From Anaerotignum sp. (GTDB lineage: Bacteria; Bacillota; Clostridia; Lachnospirales; Anaerotignaceae), in assembly GCA_028710085.1 (NCBI GenBank), contig JAQUSU010000007.1, positions 1 through 50,641 of the forward strand: 50,641 bases of DNA, given 5' to 3'. The first letter of the stretch is position 1, and each line of letters begins with the position of its first letter. A program made the translations under genes and the position numbers. This document shows, piece by piece, positions 9,002 to 17,253 of this stretch. Under the pieces are notes generated by a model that was not told where the DNA came from, ran no database searches, and worked only from the letters and a program-made list of their open reading frames with translations.

Positions 9002-9820
9002 ATGGAAATTGAATTTATTAAAACCAGCCCCACTGAAAATATGACAATTTTGGTGGAAACCCTGGTTCCTGAGGAACAGCAACTCGCTGTGGCACAAAAG
9101 CTAATCGCCTACAATAGCGTTTACGCTGAGCAGGCGGGCTTTATTCAGGCCCCGAAGGATAAACGGGCAGCAAAGGCTTTGCGCATGATGGCGGGGGAAT
9201 TTTGCGGAAATGCAACCCTTTCTTTGGCGGCATGGCTTATGGAGCAAAAGAATATGCCAGTGGGAGGTTGTGAAACTCTTTTATTGGAGATTTCAGGCGC
9301 AGAGGAATTAGTCCCTTGTGAAATCCAAAGGGAAGAACAAGGATATTTTGGCAAGATAGATATGCCCTTGCCCATTTCTATAAAATGGGAAGAATTTCAG
9401 TTGGAAAAAGAAACGCTGCATTTGCCCGTGGTACGCTTTGAAGGAATATGGCATGTGATTGTGCAAAGAGAAATTTGGGGTGAGGCTGCCAAAACGAAGG
9501 CAGAGCAGGCCGCTGTAATTTGGACAGAAAAAATGCCTGAGGCTTTTGGGATACTGCTTTGGGATGAAAAAACAAGGCAGTTGGAGCCCTTGGTTTGCCT
9601 GAAGGGCACCAGCATAATTTGGGAAAGGGGCTGCGGAAGCGGAACCTCAGCAATTGGGGCTTTTTTAGCAGCTGAAGCTGGAAAGGACGTTTCTTTGCAG
9701 TTGAAAGAGCCGGGCGGCACCATGGGCGTGCAGGCTTCTGTGAAAGAGGGGAAAATAGCTTCCTTGCAGATTTCGGGGCATGTGTCTATTGTAGCCACAG
9801 GGAAAGCATACATATGGTAA
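9002..9820 (+). CDS. DapF-fold epimerase/amino-acid racemase family protein
   Basis: GEFCGNATLSLAAW and GCGSGTSAIGAFLA catalytic Cys-type motifs of the diaminopimelate epimerase superfamily; ~272 aa. Confidence 0.8.
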   Translation: MEIEFIKTSPTENMTILVETLVPEEQQLAVAQKLIAYNSVYAEQAGFIQAPKDKRAAKALRMMAGEFCGNATLSLAAWLMEQKNMPVGGCETLLLEISGAEELVPCEIQREEQGYFGKIDMPLPISIKWEEFQLEKETLHLPVVRFEGIWHVIVQREIWGEAAKTKAEQAAVIWTEKMPEAFGILLWDEKTRQLEPLVCLKGTSIIWERGCGSGTSAIGAFLAAEAGKDVSLQLKEPGGTMGVQASVKEGKIASLQISGHVSIVATGKAYIW

Positions 9821-9827
9821 AATAAAA

Positions 9828-9865
9828 AAAGGAAGTGCTATGATCAAGTGAATAGCATTTCCTTT
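9828..9865. terminator. Bidirectional terminator between racemase-like gene and csrA
   Basis: AAAGGAAGTGCTAT...ATAGCATTTCCTTT at convergent gene ends. Confidence 0.8.
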
Positions 9866-9871
9866 CTGTAA

Positions 9872-10096
9872 TTACTTATCAAACATTTTTTTAAACAAAT
9901 TAACTGAGTCGCCAGATGAGGATAATGCTTCTTGGTTATTCATCATGGCAAGCTTCAGTTCTTCTCGAACAATTGTAATATCTTTCGGCGCTTCAATTGA
10001 AATTTTCACCTTATCGGAGGCAATATCTTGTATTGTAATTTTAATATCTTCGCCTATATAGATTGATTGACCAATTTTTCTTTGCAATACCAGCAT
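9872..10096 (-). CDS. csrA: Carbon storage regulator CsrA
   Basis: MLVLQRKIGQSIYIGEDIKITIQDIASDKVKISIEAPKDITIVREEL. Confidence 0.97.
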   Translation of the reverse strand: MLVLQRKIGQSIYIGEDIKITIQDIASDKVKISIEAPKDITIVREELKLAMMNNQEALSSSGDSVNLFKKMFDK

Positions 10097-10097
10097 A

Positions 10098-10541
10098 TCA
10101 ACCCTCCTTATGTATCAGTTCATGAAAGGGATATTTAAAGGGATAATCTGAATTATCCAAAATAATTTGTTTTGCCAATCTGCTTTCCGTATTCACAACG
10201 ATAGGACATCTTAAATTTGCTGTACTTTTAGGAATATCATCCTGAAGAACACAAATATTATAAACTGCAAGGGCATTCGTGTCACTCAGTTTTAAGTCAT
10301 GAATGTCTGTTTCCGTAAGAGAAACATTGTAATCGGGCATAAAATTATATGGATTTATCATCACAAAAGCAATATCTGCTTCACTGATACTTTGAAGACA
10401 AACAGGAGAGCTGTCGTTGTTTTCGAATTTGATTAAAATAAATTTTTTATAGCTTTCAAATCCAAAAAGGCCATGCTCGAATAAAATCACATCATTATCT
10501 TCATATTCCATTTTTGAAAAATATTTTGTTTCCAGTTCCAT
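10098..10541 (-). CDS. fliW: Flagellar assembly factor FliW
   Basis: GLFGFESYKKFILI..., position immediately upstream of csrA. Confidence 0.95.
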   Translation of the reverse strand: MELETKYFSKMEYEDNDVILFEHGLFGFESYKKFILIKFENNDSSPVCLQSISEADIAFVMINPYNFMPDYNVSLTETDIHDLKLSDTNALAVYNICVLQDDIPKSTANLRCPIVVNTESRLAKQIILDNSDYPFKYPFHELIHKEG

Positions 10542-10558
10542 TTATTCACCTCATTTTG

Positions 10559-11164
10559 TTATGCTCTTAAATCGGTAGTCGGAACATATTCGGGATCTGC
10601 ACTAGGTGGCACATAAATTGGGCCGCCAATATATTCAATGACAACATCAGGCTGTTGCGTTACTGAAATTTCAATATTTCCAGGAACAAATTGGAAATTT
10701 CCATTCATGACTTTCCATTCAAAATTAAGCTTATCCAGCTCATATTCGATAGTTATTTCCGGTTCAGACCAATTTAATTCAGGCCTTGCGGTAGGCGTAA
10801 AGGCAATTCCCACATTCGTATTGACATCTGTTTTTGATGCCGCAATTTGTCCGATTACATCCTCGCCAATTTTTGCATTTAAAAACAATTTTCCCTCTTG
10901 TGCATATGTGGCTGTGGCTTCATATGCAGCCGTTTTCCCCTTTTTGGCAGCGTCTTGTATGCTTGTTCTGACCGTTGGATTTATGGAATTATAGCACTCG
11001 AAGGAATCGATGTCTAATTTGATGGGATCGCTTTTAATTTTGAGTCCGCCAGCATCTCTGGAAATCTCCACCTGTGCATTTGAATTGTTATATTCCAACC
11101 GTGCATTGTTAACCTTCAATTCAAATTTCAGAGGTACTGAAGTGATTTTTAATAAAGGATCCAT
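10559..11164 (-). CDS. DUF6470 family protein
   Basis: Located between flgL and fliW as usual for this family; MDPLLKITSVPLKFELKVNNARLE. Confidence 0.8.
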   Translation of the reverse strand: MDPLLKITSVPLKFELKVNNARLEYNNSNAQVEISRDAGGLKIKSDPIKLDIDSFECYNSINPTVRTSIQDAAKKGKTAAYEATATYAQEGKLFLNAKIGEDVIGQIAASKTDVNTNVGIAFTPTARPELNWSEPEITIEYELDKLNFEWKVMNGNFQFVPGNIEISVTQQPDVVIEYIGGPIYVPPSADPEYVPTTDLRA

Positions 11165-11193
11165 CGAAATTCCCCTCCTTAATTAGTTATTTT

Positions 11194-12186
11194 TTAGTTC
11201 ATAAAATCAATAAAAGATTGACTAAGAATACTGGTTCCTACCTTTAGGGCAGCATTATATGCATATTGTGCCCAAGTATTGTCCGTAATGGCTTTTTCCA
11301 AATTTACGTTTTCTACGGAAACAATTTTGTTATTCAGCGTACTTTTATTATCCTCTAAACGTGTCTGGGTAGATTCAAGGAAACTGCTCTTTGTTCCCAA
11401 AGTGGTAAGAAAATCGGTAAGCTTGCTTTTGGCATCAGTAAATTGGGCACTAAGGTCGTCTAACGTATCCCCGTCAATAGGGTCTTTTTCCAGTTCATCC
11501 GCAATCGTACCAAGTAAATTTACAATGTTATTATCCATGCCATCGCTTTGTCCGTAGCCAAGGGCGTTTAGTCCGGAAATAGCAGTATTAAAGGCGCTGT
11601 TGCTATCTAAGGTTCCGTCTGTATAGGTTAAGCCAAAGCCTAAATCCACATAAGTTTTCGCATTCGCCATTTCCTTTAATTGTGCTTGAACATCAGCGTC
11701 TGTACTGGAAACATCAATTCCAAGGTATTCCAGCTTTCCGTCTACCAGCTCAAACGGAGGCTCATCGGTTGTTTGTCCGCCAAAAAGAAAGGTATCTCCC
11801 AGCTTTGAGTTGGCAGACGATACAATGGATTCTTGCATTTGTCTGAGGCTGGATGCAATTGTTTTTCGTGATTCTAGGCTTGAAGTGCCGGTAATGCCCT
11901 GTAAAACTAGAGCATTTGCTTCTTTTGTAATGGTACTCATCTGTTGCGTACTGCTATCAACGGCATCGAACTGGGAAATAACGGTTTTAACGTTTTCAAT
12001 ATGATCCTCAGTATCAAGATATTCTTTTCTTAATTTATAGGCAGTTGCCGCAGAAGCAGGATCTTCGGAAGCCGTGCTGAATTTTCTTTTTGTAAGAACA
12101 CGGTTTGAAGTTTCATTTAACTCATTGCTAGCCTTTGAAAGGTTTGTTTGATAATTGCGTAATACCTGAGTGGTTGTAATTCTCAT
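11194..12186 (-). CDS. flgL: Flagellar hook-associated protein 3 FlgL
   Basis: MRITTTQVLRNYQTNLSKASNELNETSNRVLTKRKFSTASEDPASA; start trimmed from track ORF. Confidence 0.92.
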   Translation of the reverse strand: MRITTTQVLRNYQTNLSKASNELNETSNRVLTKRKFSTASEDPASAATAYKLRKEYLDTEDHIENVKTVISQFDAVDSSTQQMSTITKEANALVLQGITGTSSLESRKTIASSLRQMQESIVSSANSKLGDTFLFGGQTTDEPPFELVDGKLEYLGIDVSSTDADVQAQLKEMANAKTYVDLGFGLTYTDGTLDSNSAFNTAISGLNALGYGQSDGMDNNIVNLLGTIADELEKDPIDGDTLDDLSAQFTDAKSKLTDFLTTLGTKSSFLESTQTRLEDNKSTLNNKIVSVENVNLEKAITDNTWAQYAYNAALKVGTSILSQSFIDFMN

Positions 12187-12205
12187 TGAAAGCAACTCCT
12201 TTTCA

Positions 12206-13768
12206 CTATCTTCCAACAACACCCATTTTATTAATCAAGGTGTCTAATGCTTCATCTAAGGTTGTCATTAATCTTGCTGCTGCTGCATAGGATTGTTGAT
12301 ATTTTATGAGATTCATTCCTTCTTCGTCTAAGCTGACCGATGAAACAGAGCTTTTAGCATCTGTAATTTCATTTGCTACAGAAACATAGTTATCCAATAG
12401 AGTCTGTGTGGATTTAACATCAATGCCTAAGGTAGTGTTCAGGTTGGAAATAAATTCATGAAAAGTACCTTCGAACATGGGAGCATCATCTTCGTCTTTA
12501 AAGGTCTGATCCGCCTGGAGGGCGCTTATCATTTTTAGGATATTGTCATTTTCGCCGGAGGCAGGTGTGCTTTCGTCTTCCGATACAGATGCAGTAATGC
12601 CGTATTCAGAGTCTTCCCATCCGGAAGCAACACAGATATTTTTGGCTGTAATCGTTCCCCCACCTGAGGCGGCAAACAGATTATGTAAATCTGCCTCGGC
12701 TGTGCCAGCAGGGAGATTTACATTATTAAGGTCATTGAAGGTGGAGGCTAATTTATTTGCCATAAGGTCTAACATTTCTTGGTAGTAACCAATGCCCCGA
12801 AATGAATTGGTTGTATCATCAAATTCTCCGGAGAAATTTAAAAATTCCAAGTTGCCTTTCAAGGAACCGCTTTTAAGCTTATCAAAAACATTTTCGCCAA
12901 TTACTTCAGTTTCAGCTGCATTCTTAATAAGATTTCCCTCGCTGTCAACGATATTAAGCTGTGTTGTTCCGGAGGGAATTTGAAATTCCACATGATCCAA
13001 ATGATTCAAAAGGTTGATTGTATTATTTTCACTGACCAAATCTATTTTTAATTCATCAATTGTCACGTTGTCAGTAAGGTTTGTGGTGACATAGGAAACA
13101 TCAATATTCACATAGCTTGCCAATTCATCAATCAGAGTATTTCTTTCATCCATCAGCTCCAAAGCTGGGGTACCGTTTACTTGTCCGTCTTTAATAGACT
13201 TATTCAATTCCGTAATGTTTGACAGGATATTATTAATTTCAGGAATATCAACCTCTGTCAAGTTATATTCTTGGTTGGAACGAATGGTTTCCAACTGCTT
13301 TGCACACTGGTTTAAATATGTAGTTAAAGAACTGGCGGAGGACTTCACCATGTTTTCATATTCCTCACTGGTAACATTTCCGGAGAGCTTTTGGAGCATC
13401 GTGGAAAGGTCACTAAGCTGGGTTTGAATACCATCTTCTGCAACTTCGTCCAAGACGGATTCAATTTCCTCAAGCCCTGCCAATTTTACGTCGGCCTCGC
13501 CAACCTTTGAAACTTCATTTCTGAAGCGAATGTCAAGATAAGGGTCTCTTACCTGAGAGATGCCTGTAACTAAAGAACCATAGCCCACGTTAGATACAGA
13601 AGCATAACGCCCTGAGTTTTGCAGGTTTAAGCTTATCTGATCAACCACCTGTCTTGTATAACCGCTGGTACTTACATTTGAAATATTTTGGCCTGTTACA
13701 TCCAATCCGTATTGGCTTGCGCGAAGACCTAATTGGGCAGTTGTAAACCCGGCAAATGTTGAACGCAT
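12206..13768 (-). CDS. flgK: Flagellar hook-associated protein FlgK
   Basis: N-term LGLRASQYGLDVTGQNISNVSTSGYTRQ; C-term LIKYQQSYAAAARLMTTLDEALDTLINKMG. Confidence 0.96.
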   Translation of the reverse strand: MRSTFAGFTTAQLGLRASQYGLDVTGQNISNVSTSGYTRQVVDQISLNLQNSGRYASVSNVGYGSLVTGISQVRDPYLDIRFRNEVSKVGEADVKLAGLEEIESVLDEVAEDGIQTQLSDLSTMLQKLSGNVTSEEYENMVKSSASSLTTYLNQCAKQLETIRSNQEYNLTEVDIPEINNILSNITELNKSIKDGQVNGTPALELMDERNTLIDELASYVNIDVSYVTTNLTDNVTIDELKIDLVSENNTINLLNHLDHVEFQIPSGTTQLNIVDSEGNLIKNAAETEVIGENVFDKLKSGSLKGNLEFLNFSGEFDDTTNSFRGIGYYQEMLDLMANKLASTFNDLNNVNLPAGTAEADLHNLFAASGGGTITAKNICVASGWEDSEYGITASVSEDESTPASGENDNILKMISALQADQTFKDEDDAPMFEGTFHEFISNLNTTLGIDVKSTQTLLDNYVSVANEITDAKSSVSSVSLDEEGMNLIKYQQSYAAAARLMTTLDEALDTLINKMGVVGR

Positions 13769-13800
13769 GAAGGTTCCCCCCTTTTTTCTAAGATTAAAAT

Positions 13801-14250
13801 TTAAGCAAATCTATTTTTAAAATTTTTCCCAGAGGGGACTTGTTCCATGTCTGGGTTTATGCCTAATTTGCTGAGCTTTGTGTTGACTACATGTAAATTC
13901 ACATCAAGTGCAGTTTTTACGCTGTCGTTTACGGCATTAAAATCAGCGGTTGCCTGTTCAAGCATTGCAAAGAGTTCTTTGCTTTCTTTTTTTTGCTCTT
14001 CTGGAAGCAAGGCAATAATTTCTTTGAATGAGCGGTTTTCATAACCCAAAGCAGCTTGAACCTGCTCGCGCTTTTTATCCAGACCCTTTAATTTTAAAAC
14101 CTGAACCTGCTCGTTTTTAATGCATGCGTTTAATGTATCCAAATCTTTAGAGGTCACAGCCTTTAGTTTGTCTTTTTCAACGAAACTAAGGGCTTTAAAA
14201 AGCTCGATTAAGCTTAAAATAATTTGATTAAAATCAACAATGGTTGTCAT
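13801..14250 (-). CDS. flgN: FlgN-like flagellar export chaperone
   Basis: Helical ~149-aa protein between flgK and flgM. Confidence 0.8.
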   Translation of the reverse strand: MTTIVDFNQIILSLIELFKALSFVEKDKLKAVTSKDLDTLNACIKNEQVQVLKLKGLDKKREQVQAALGYENRSFKEIIALLPEEQKKESKELFAMLEQATADFNAVNDSVKTALDVNLHVVNTKLSKLGINPDMEQVPSGKNFKNRFA

Positions 14251-14271
14251 TTTTTCTCATTCCCTTTCTGG

Positions 14272-14577
14272 TTAAGAAAGCAACATATTTTTTGCAATTT
14301 GGTCAATATCAATTTGATAAGTGCCTTCTTCAATTTGTTGTTTCAAATCGGCTATTTTTTGTTGGGAACAAGGCGCAGCGACTTCTTTTGTAAGGCGGTT
14401 TTTCAATTCATCAACAAAGCTGGGCTGCTCTGCCTTTTCAATTTTTGCGCTGATAATGATTTCATCGCAGTTTTTTGCCCGAGAAACAGTATTGCTCTGG
14501 GAAATAGGCTGCGAAGTTTTTTCTTTATTTATATTGGTAGACTGCATATTAAAAAAACTATTCAGACTGACTTTCAT
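14272..14577 (-). CDS. flgM: Anti-sigma-28 factor FlgM
   Basis: C-terminal LKQQIEEGTYQIDIDQIAKNML. Confidence 0.88.
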   Translation of the reverse strand: MKVSLNSFFNMQSTNINKEKTSQPISQSNTVSRAKNCDEIIISAKIEKAEQPSFVDELKNRLTKEVAAPCSQQKIADLKQQIEEGTYQIDIDQIAKNMLLS

Positions 14578-14675
14578 AATGATTCTCCTTCAATGTTTAA
14601 CAGAATAATTATACACTTAAATATATATCGGCATGTAAGCTGTAATAATAATATATATTAAGGATAAAAATTTAA

Positions 14676-14699
14676 AACACACCTTTTTCAAGGTGTGTT
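14676..14699 (-). terminator. Hairpin downstream of cheB-region / flgM boundary
   Basis: AACACACCTTtttcAAGGTGTGTT. Confidence 0.5.
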
Positions 14700-14704
14700 A
14701 AGCT

Positions 14705-15757
14705 TTACCGTTCAAGCGTAGAGAGATGCTTTCGTAAAACAAAGGGGATGTTTTCGAATGAAGTCTCAGTGCAAACAGCACCAATGTTTTTTGCCACCAT
14801 AGGCATTCCGTAAACAACGCAGGACTCTTTGCTTTGCCCAATGGTGTAAGCGCCTTGCTTACGCATATTCAAAAGCCCTTGTGCGCCGTCTCGGCCCATT
14901 CCGGTCATAATGATACCAACGGCGTTTTTTCCGGCGACCTCCGCCACGGAGTTAAATAGAACGTCAACGGAAGGCCTGTGCCCGCTTACCTTTTCTGCTT
15001 GATAACATTTTACAACGTAACTCGCGCCGATTTTTGTAAGCTTCATATGATAATCACCTGGGGCAACCAAAATAAGACCGGTTTTAATGAGATCGCCGTC
15101 AGCAGCCTCACGCACCTCCATCTTACAAAGACGGTTTAACCTTTCGGCATACATTCTTGTAAATCCCGCAGGCATATGCTGCACAATCAAAATACCCGGT
15201 GTATCTTCGGGCAAATCCTTAATTACAGGAATGGTTGCCTCAGTTCCCCCTGTGGATGCACCCAAAGCAATAATCGTTGCGTTTGTGAGCATAGAAGGCT
15301 TGATTGGGGCAAAATTGGGGGCTGACCTTGTTACGATTGTACTTTTATTTATAGTTGGAGTTACCTTTGCACGGCTGGCTATTTCGATTTTTGACGCAAG
15401 TTCATTGATAAAGGCAGAAAGGGTATCGGTTTTGGCTAGCTCCGGTTTTTTCACAAAATCTACCGCACCTGCGGCCAACGCATCGAAAACGCTAATATTG
15501 AGGGAGGACACCAAAACAACGGGAATTGGATGATCCGGAAGAAGCTGTTTTAAAAGCTCAATACCGTTTAGCTTTGGCATTTCCACGTCGAGGGTTACAA
15601 CGTCGGGCTTTAGCTTCGGTATTTTATCTTTTGCTTCAAAAGCATCCCTTGCATATCCCAAAACCTCTATATTGCTAAATTCAGCAAGCTTTTTTGTAAG
15701 AACACCTCGAAAGAACAAGGAGTCGTCAACAACTAATATCTTGATTTTTTTATTCAT
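14705..15757 (-). CDS. cheB: Chemotaxis response regulator protein-glutamate methylesterase CheB
   Basis: REC domain VDDSLFFRG...VVTLDVEMPKLNG; GASTGGTEA; VVAPGDYHM-type motif; MTGMGRDGAQGL. Confidence 0.96.
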   Translation of the reverse strand: MNKKIKILVVDDSLFFRGVLTKKLAEFSNIEVLGYARDAFEAKDKIPKLKPDVVTLDVEMPKLNGIELLKQLLPDHPIPVVLVSSLNISVFDALAAGAVDFVKKPELAKTDTLSAFINELASKIEIASRAKVTPTINKSTIVTRSAPNFAPIKPSMLTNATIIALGASTGGTEATIPVIKDLPEDTPGILIVQHMPAGFTRMYAERLNRLCKMEVREAADGDLIKTGLILVAPGDYHMKLTKIGASYVVKCYQAEKVSGHRPSVDVLFNSVAEVAGKNAVGIIMTGMGRDGAQGLLNMRKQGAYTIGQSKESCVVYGMPMVAKNIGAVCTETSFENIPFVLRKHLSTLER

Positions 15758-15783
15758 TCAAAGCTACCTTTCTTTTTCAACAA

Positions 15784-15880
15784 TTAGGGCAACACCGCAC
15801 AATGCTCTATAGCTGCCTTGCGCCCCATCTGCTTGTATCCTTTCCGTCAGTCTGTACAAAAATGCTTATTAATATATCCG
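15784..15880. repeat. MITE-like repeat, copy A (right part missing)
   Basis: TTAGGGCAACACCGCACAAT...GCCCCATCTG..TTTCCGTCAG.CTG.ACAAAAATGCT, matches 21186-21364. Confidence 0.75.
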
Positions 15881-15884
15881 GTAA

Positions 15885-15937
15885 TTAGGGAAATGCTGAT
15901 TCATTCTGTTCGCCTTGGATGAATCAGCACTTCCTTA
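15885..15937. repeat. Short TIR palindromic element abutting the cheR stop codon
   Basis: TTAGGGAAATGCTGATTCAT-tctgttcgccttgg-ATGAATCAGCACTTCCTTA. Confidence 0.7.
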
Positions 15938-16747
15938 GATTTTTCTGTATACTGCGGGCATGACATATTTATATTTTGAGGTACTTTTATTAATCGTTTC
16001 AGAAAGCCCGATAATAAGATAACCACCTTGATTGGTCGAAGCATAAAGTCGATCCACCAAAGCATCCTTTGTCTCTTGGTTAAAATAAATCATCACGTTT
16101 CGGCAAAATATAACATCAAATGGAATCTTAAACTGTATGGGATCCATTAGATTAAAGGGCTTAAAGATGATGTTTGATTTTAACGCAGTGGTTACTTCAT
16201 ATTGGTCTGTATTATCAACCCGGCTAAAATATTTACGAACCCATTCGCTTGGCATATCCTTTAAAGAATCCTCTGGATAGGCACCTTTTTGGGCCTGTAA
16301 AAGAACTTTTTGAGAGATATCCGTTGCTAAAACGCGGGTATCCCAACGCGGGGCTTCCTTGCCTAAAAACTCTTTCATTAAGATGGAAAGGGTATAGGGC
16401 TCCTGACCTGTGGAACATCCTGCACTCCAAACACTCAAAACCTTATCTTTTTTTGTTTTCACAAGCTGCGGCAGAATATTTTGACTGAAAAAATCAAAAT
16501 GAGCTTTCTCACGCATAAAATAGGTGTAGTTTGTAGTAAGCTTGTTTAGGAGAAGCTCAATATCTTTTTGGGTGGATTTGGTAAGAATAAAATCAACATA
16601 TTCAGAGAAATCAGAATAACCCATTGCAAATATGGTTGAGTTAAGCCGTCCTTCAATCAACTGTTTTTTCTTTGAGAGATTGATTCCATATTTTTTTTGA
16701 ATAAAGGTATACAGACGGACAAAATCGTTTTCTTCTAAAATATTCAT
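15935..16747 (-). CDS. cheR: Chemotaxis protein methyltransferase CheR
   Basis: VWSAGCSTGQEPYTLSILMKEF, FDVIFCRNVMIYFNQETK. Confidence 0.96.
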   Translation of the reverse strand: MNILEENDFVRLYTFIQKKYGINLSKKKQLIEGRLNSTIFAMGYSDFSEYVDFILTKSTQKDIELLLNKLTTNYTYFMREKAHFDFFSQNILPQLVKTKKDKVLSVWSAGCSTGQEPYTLSILMKEFLGKEAPRWDTRVLATDISQKVLLQAQKGAYPEDSLKDMPSEWVRKYFSRVDNTDQYEVTTALKSNIIFKPFNLMDPIQFKIPFDVIFCRNVMIYFNQETKDALVDRLYASTNQGGYLIIGLSETINKSTSKYKYVMPAVYRKI

Positions 16748-16759
16748 TCATCAACCACC

Positions 16760-17239
16760 TTATTTAGTGCTAATTAATAAATCACAATCCAAGGTGTACA
16801 TTACGCTGCCATCACTCAAATTTGTCATTCCGCTAATGAAGGGAAGATTTTTAGAGGGAAGCGCAGAAACCTTATTGGGAACATTGATTACCTGTAAAAC
16901 AATGTCTACTAAAACGCCAATGGAAATTGAGTCAATTTCCAAAATAATTACGCATGAAATAGATACATCTTCCGTTGCAGGCTTATTCATTATTTTGCGA
17001 ATATCAACAATGGGAACAATTTGTCCCCTGAGGTTAATGATGCCCATAACGTATGGAGGAACCATAGGCAAGCTGGTAATGCAAGGGTTTGTAATGATTT
17101 CAACCACGTTTTCAATTGGGATGCCGTAGACCAAATCGGCAGAGATAAAGGTGAGATATTTATTAATGATTTCTTCTGCCTCATTCAAGTCATAGTCCTC
17201 ATCAAATAGTTCTTCAGTTATATTATTTTCCATTTTCAT
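16760..17239 (-). CDS. cheW: Chemotaxis protein CheW
   Basis: VVPIVDIRK, GIINLRGQIVPIVD, SIGVLVD. Confidence 0.94.
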   Translation of the reverse strand: MKMENNITEELFDEDYDLNEAEEIINKYLTFISADLVYGIPIENVVEIITNPCITSLPMVPPYVMGIINLRGQIVPIVDIRKIMNKPATEDVSISCVIILEIDSISIGVLVDIVLQVINVPNKVSALPSKNLPFISGMTNLSDGSVMYTLDCDLLISTK

Positions 17240-17253
17240 TGAAACATTCCCCC

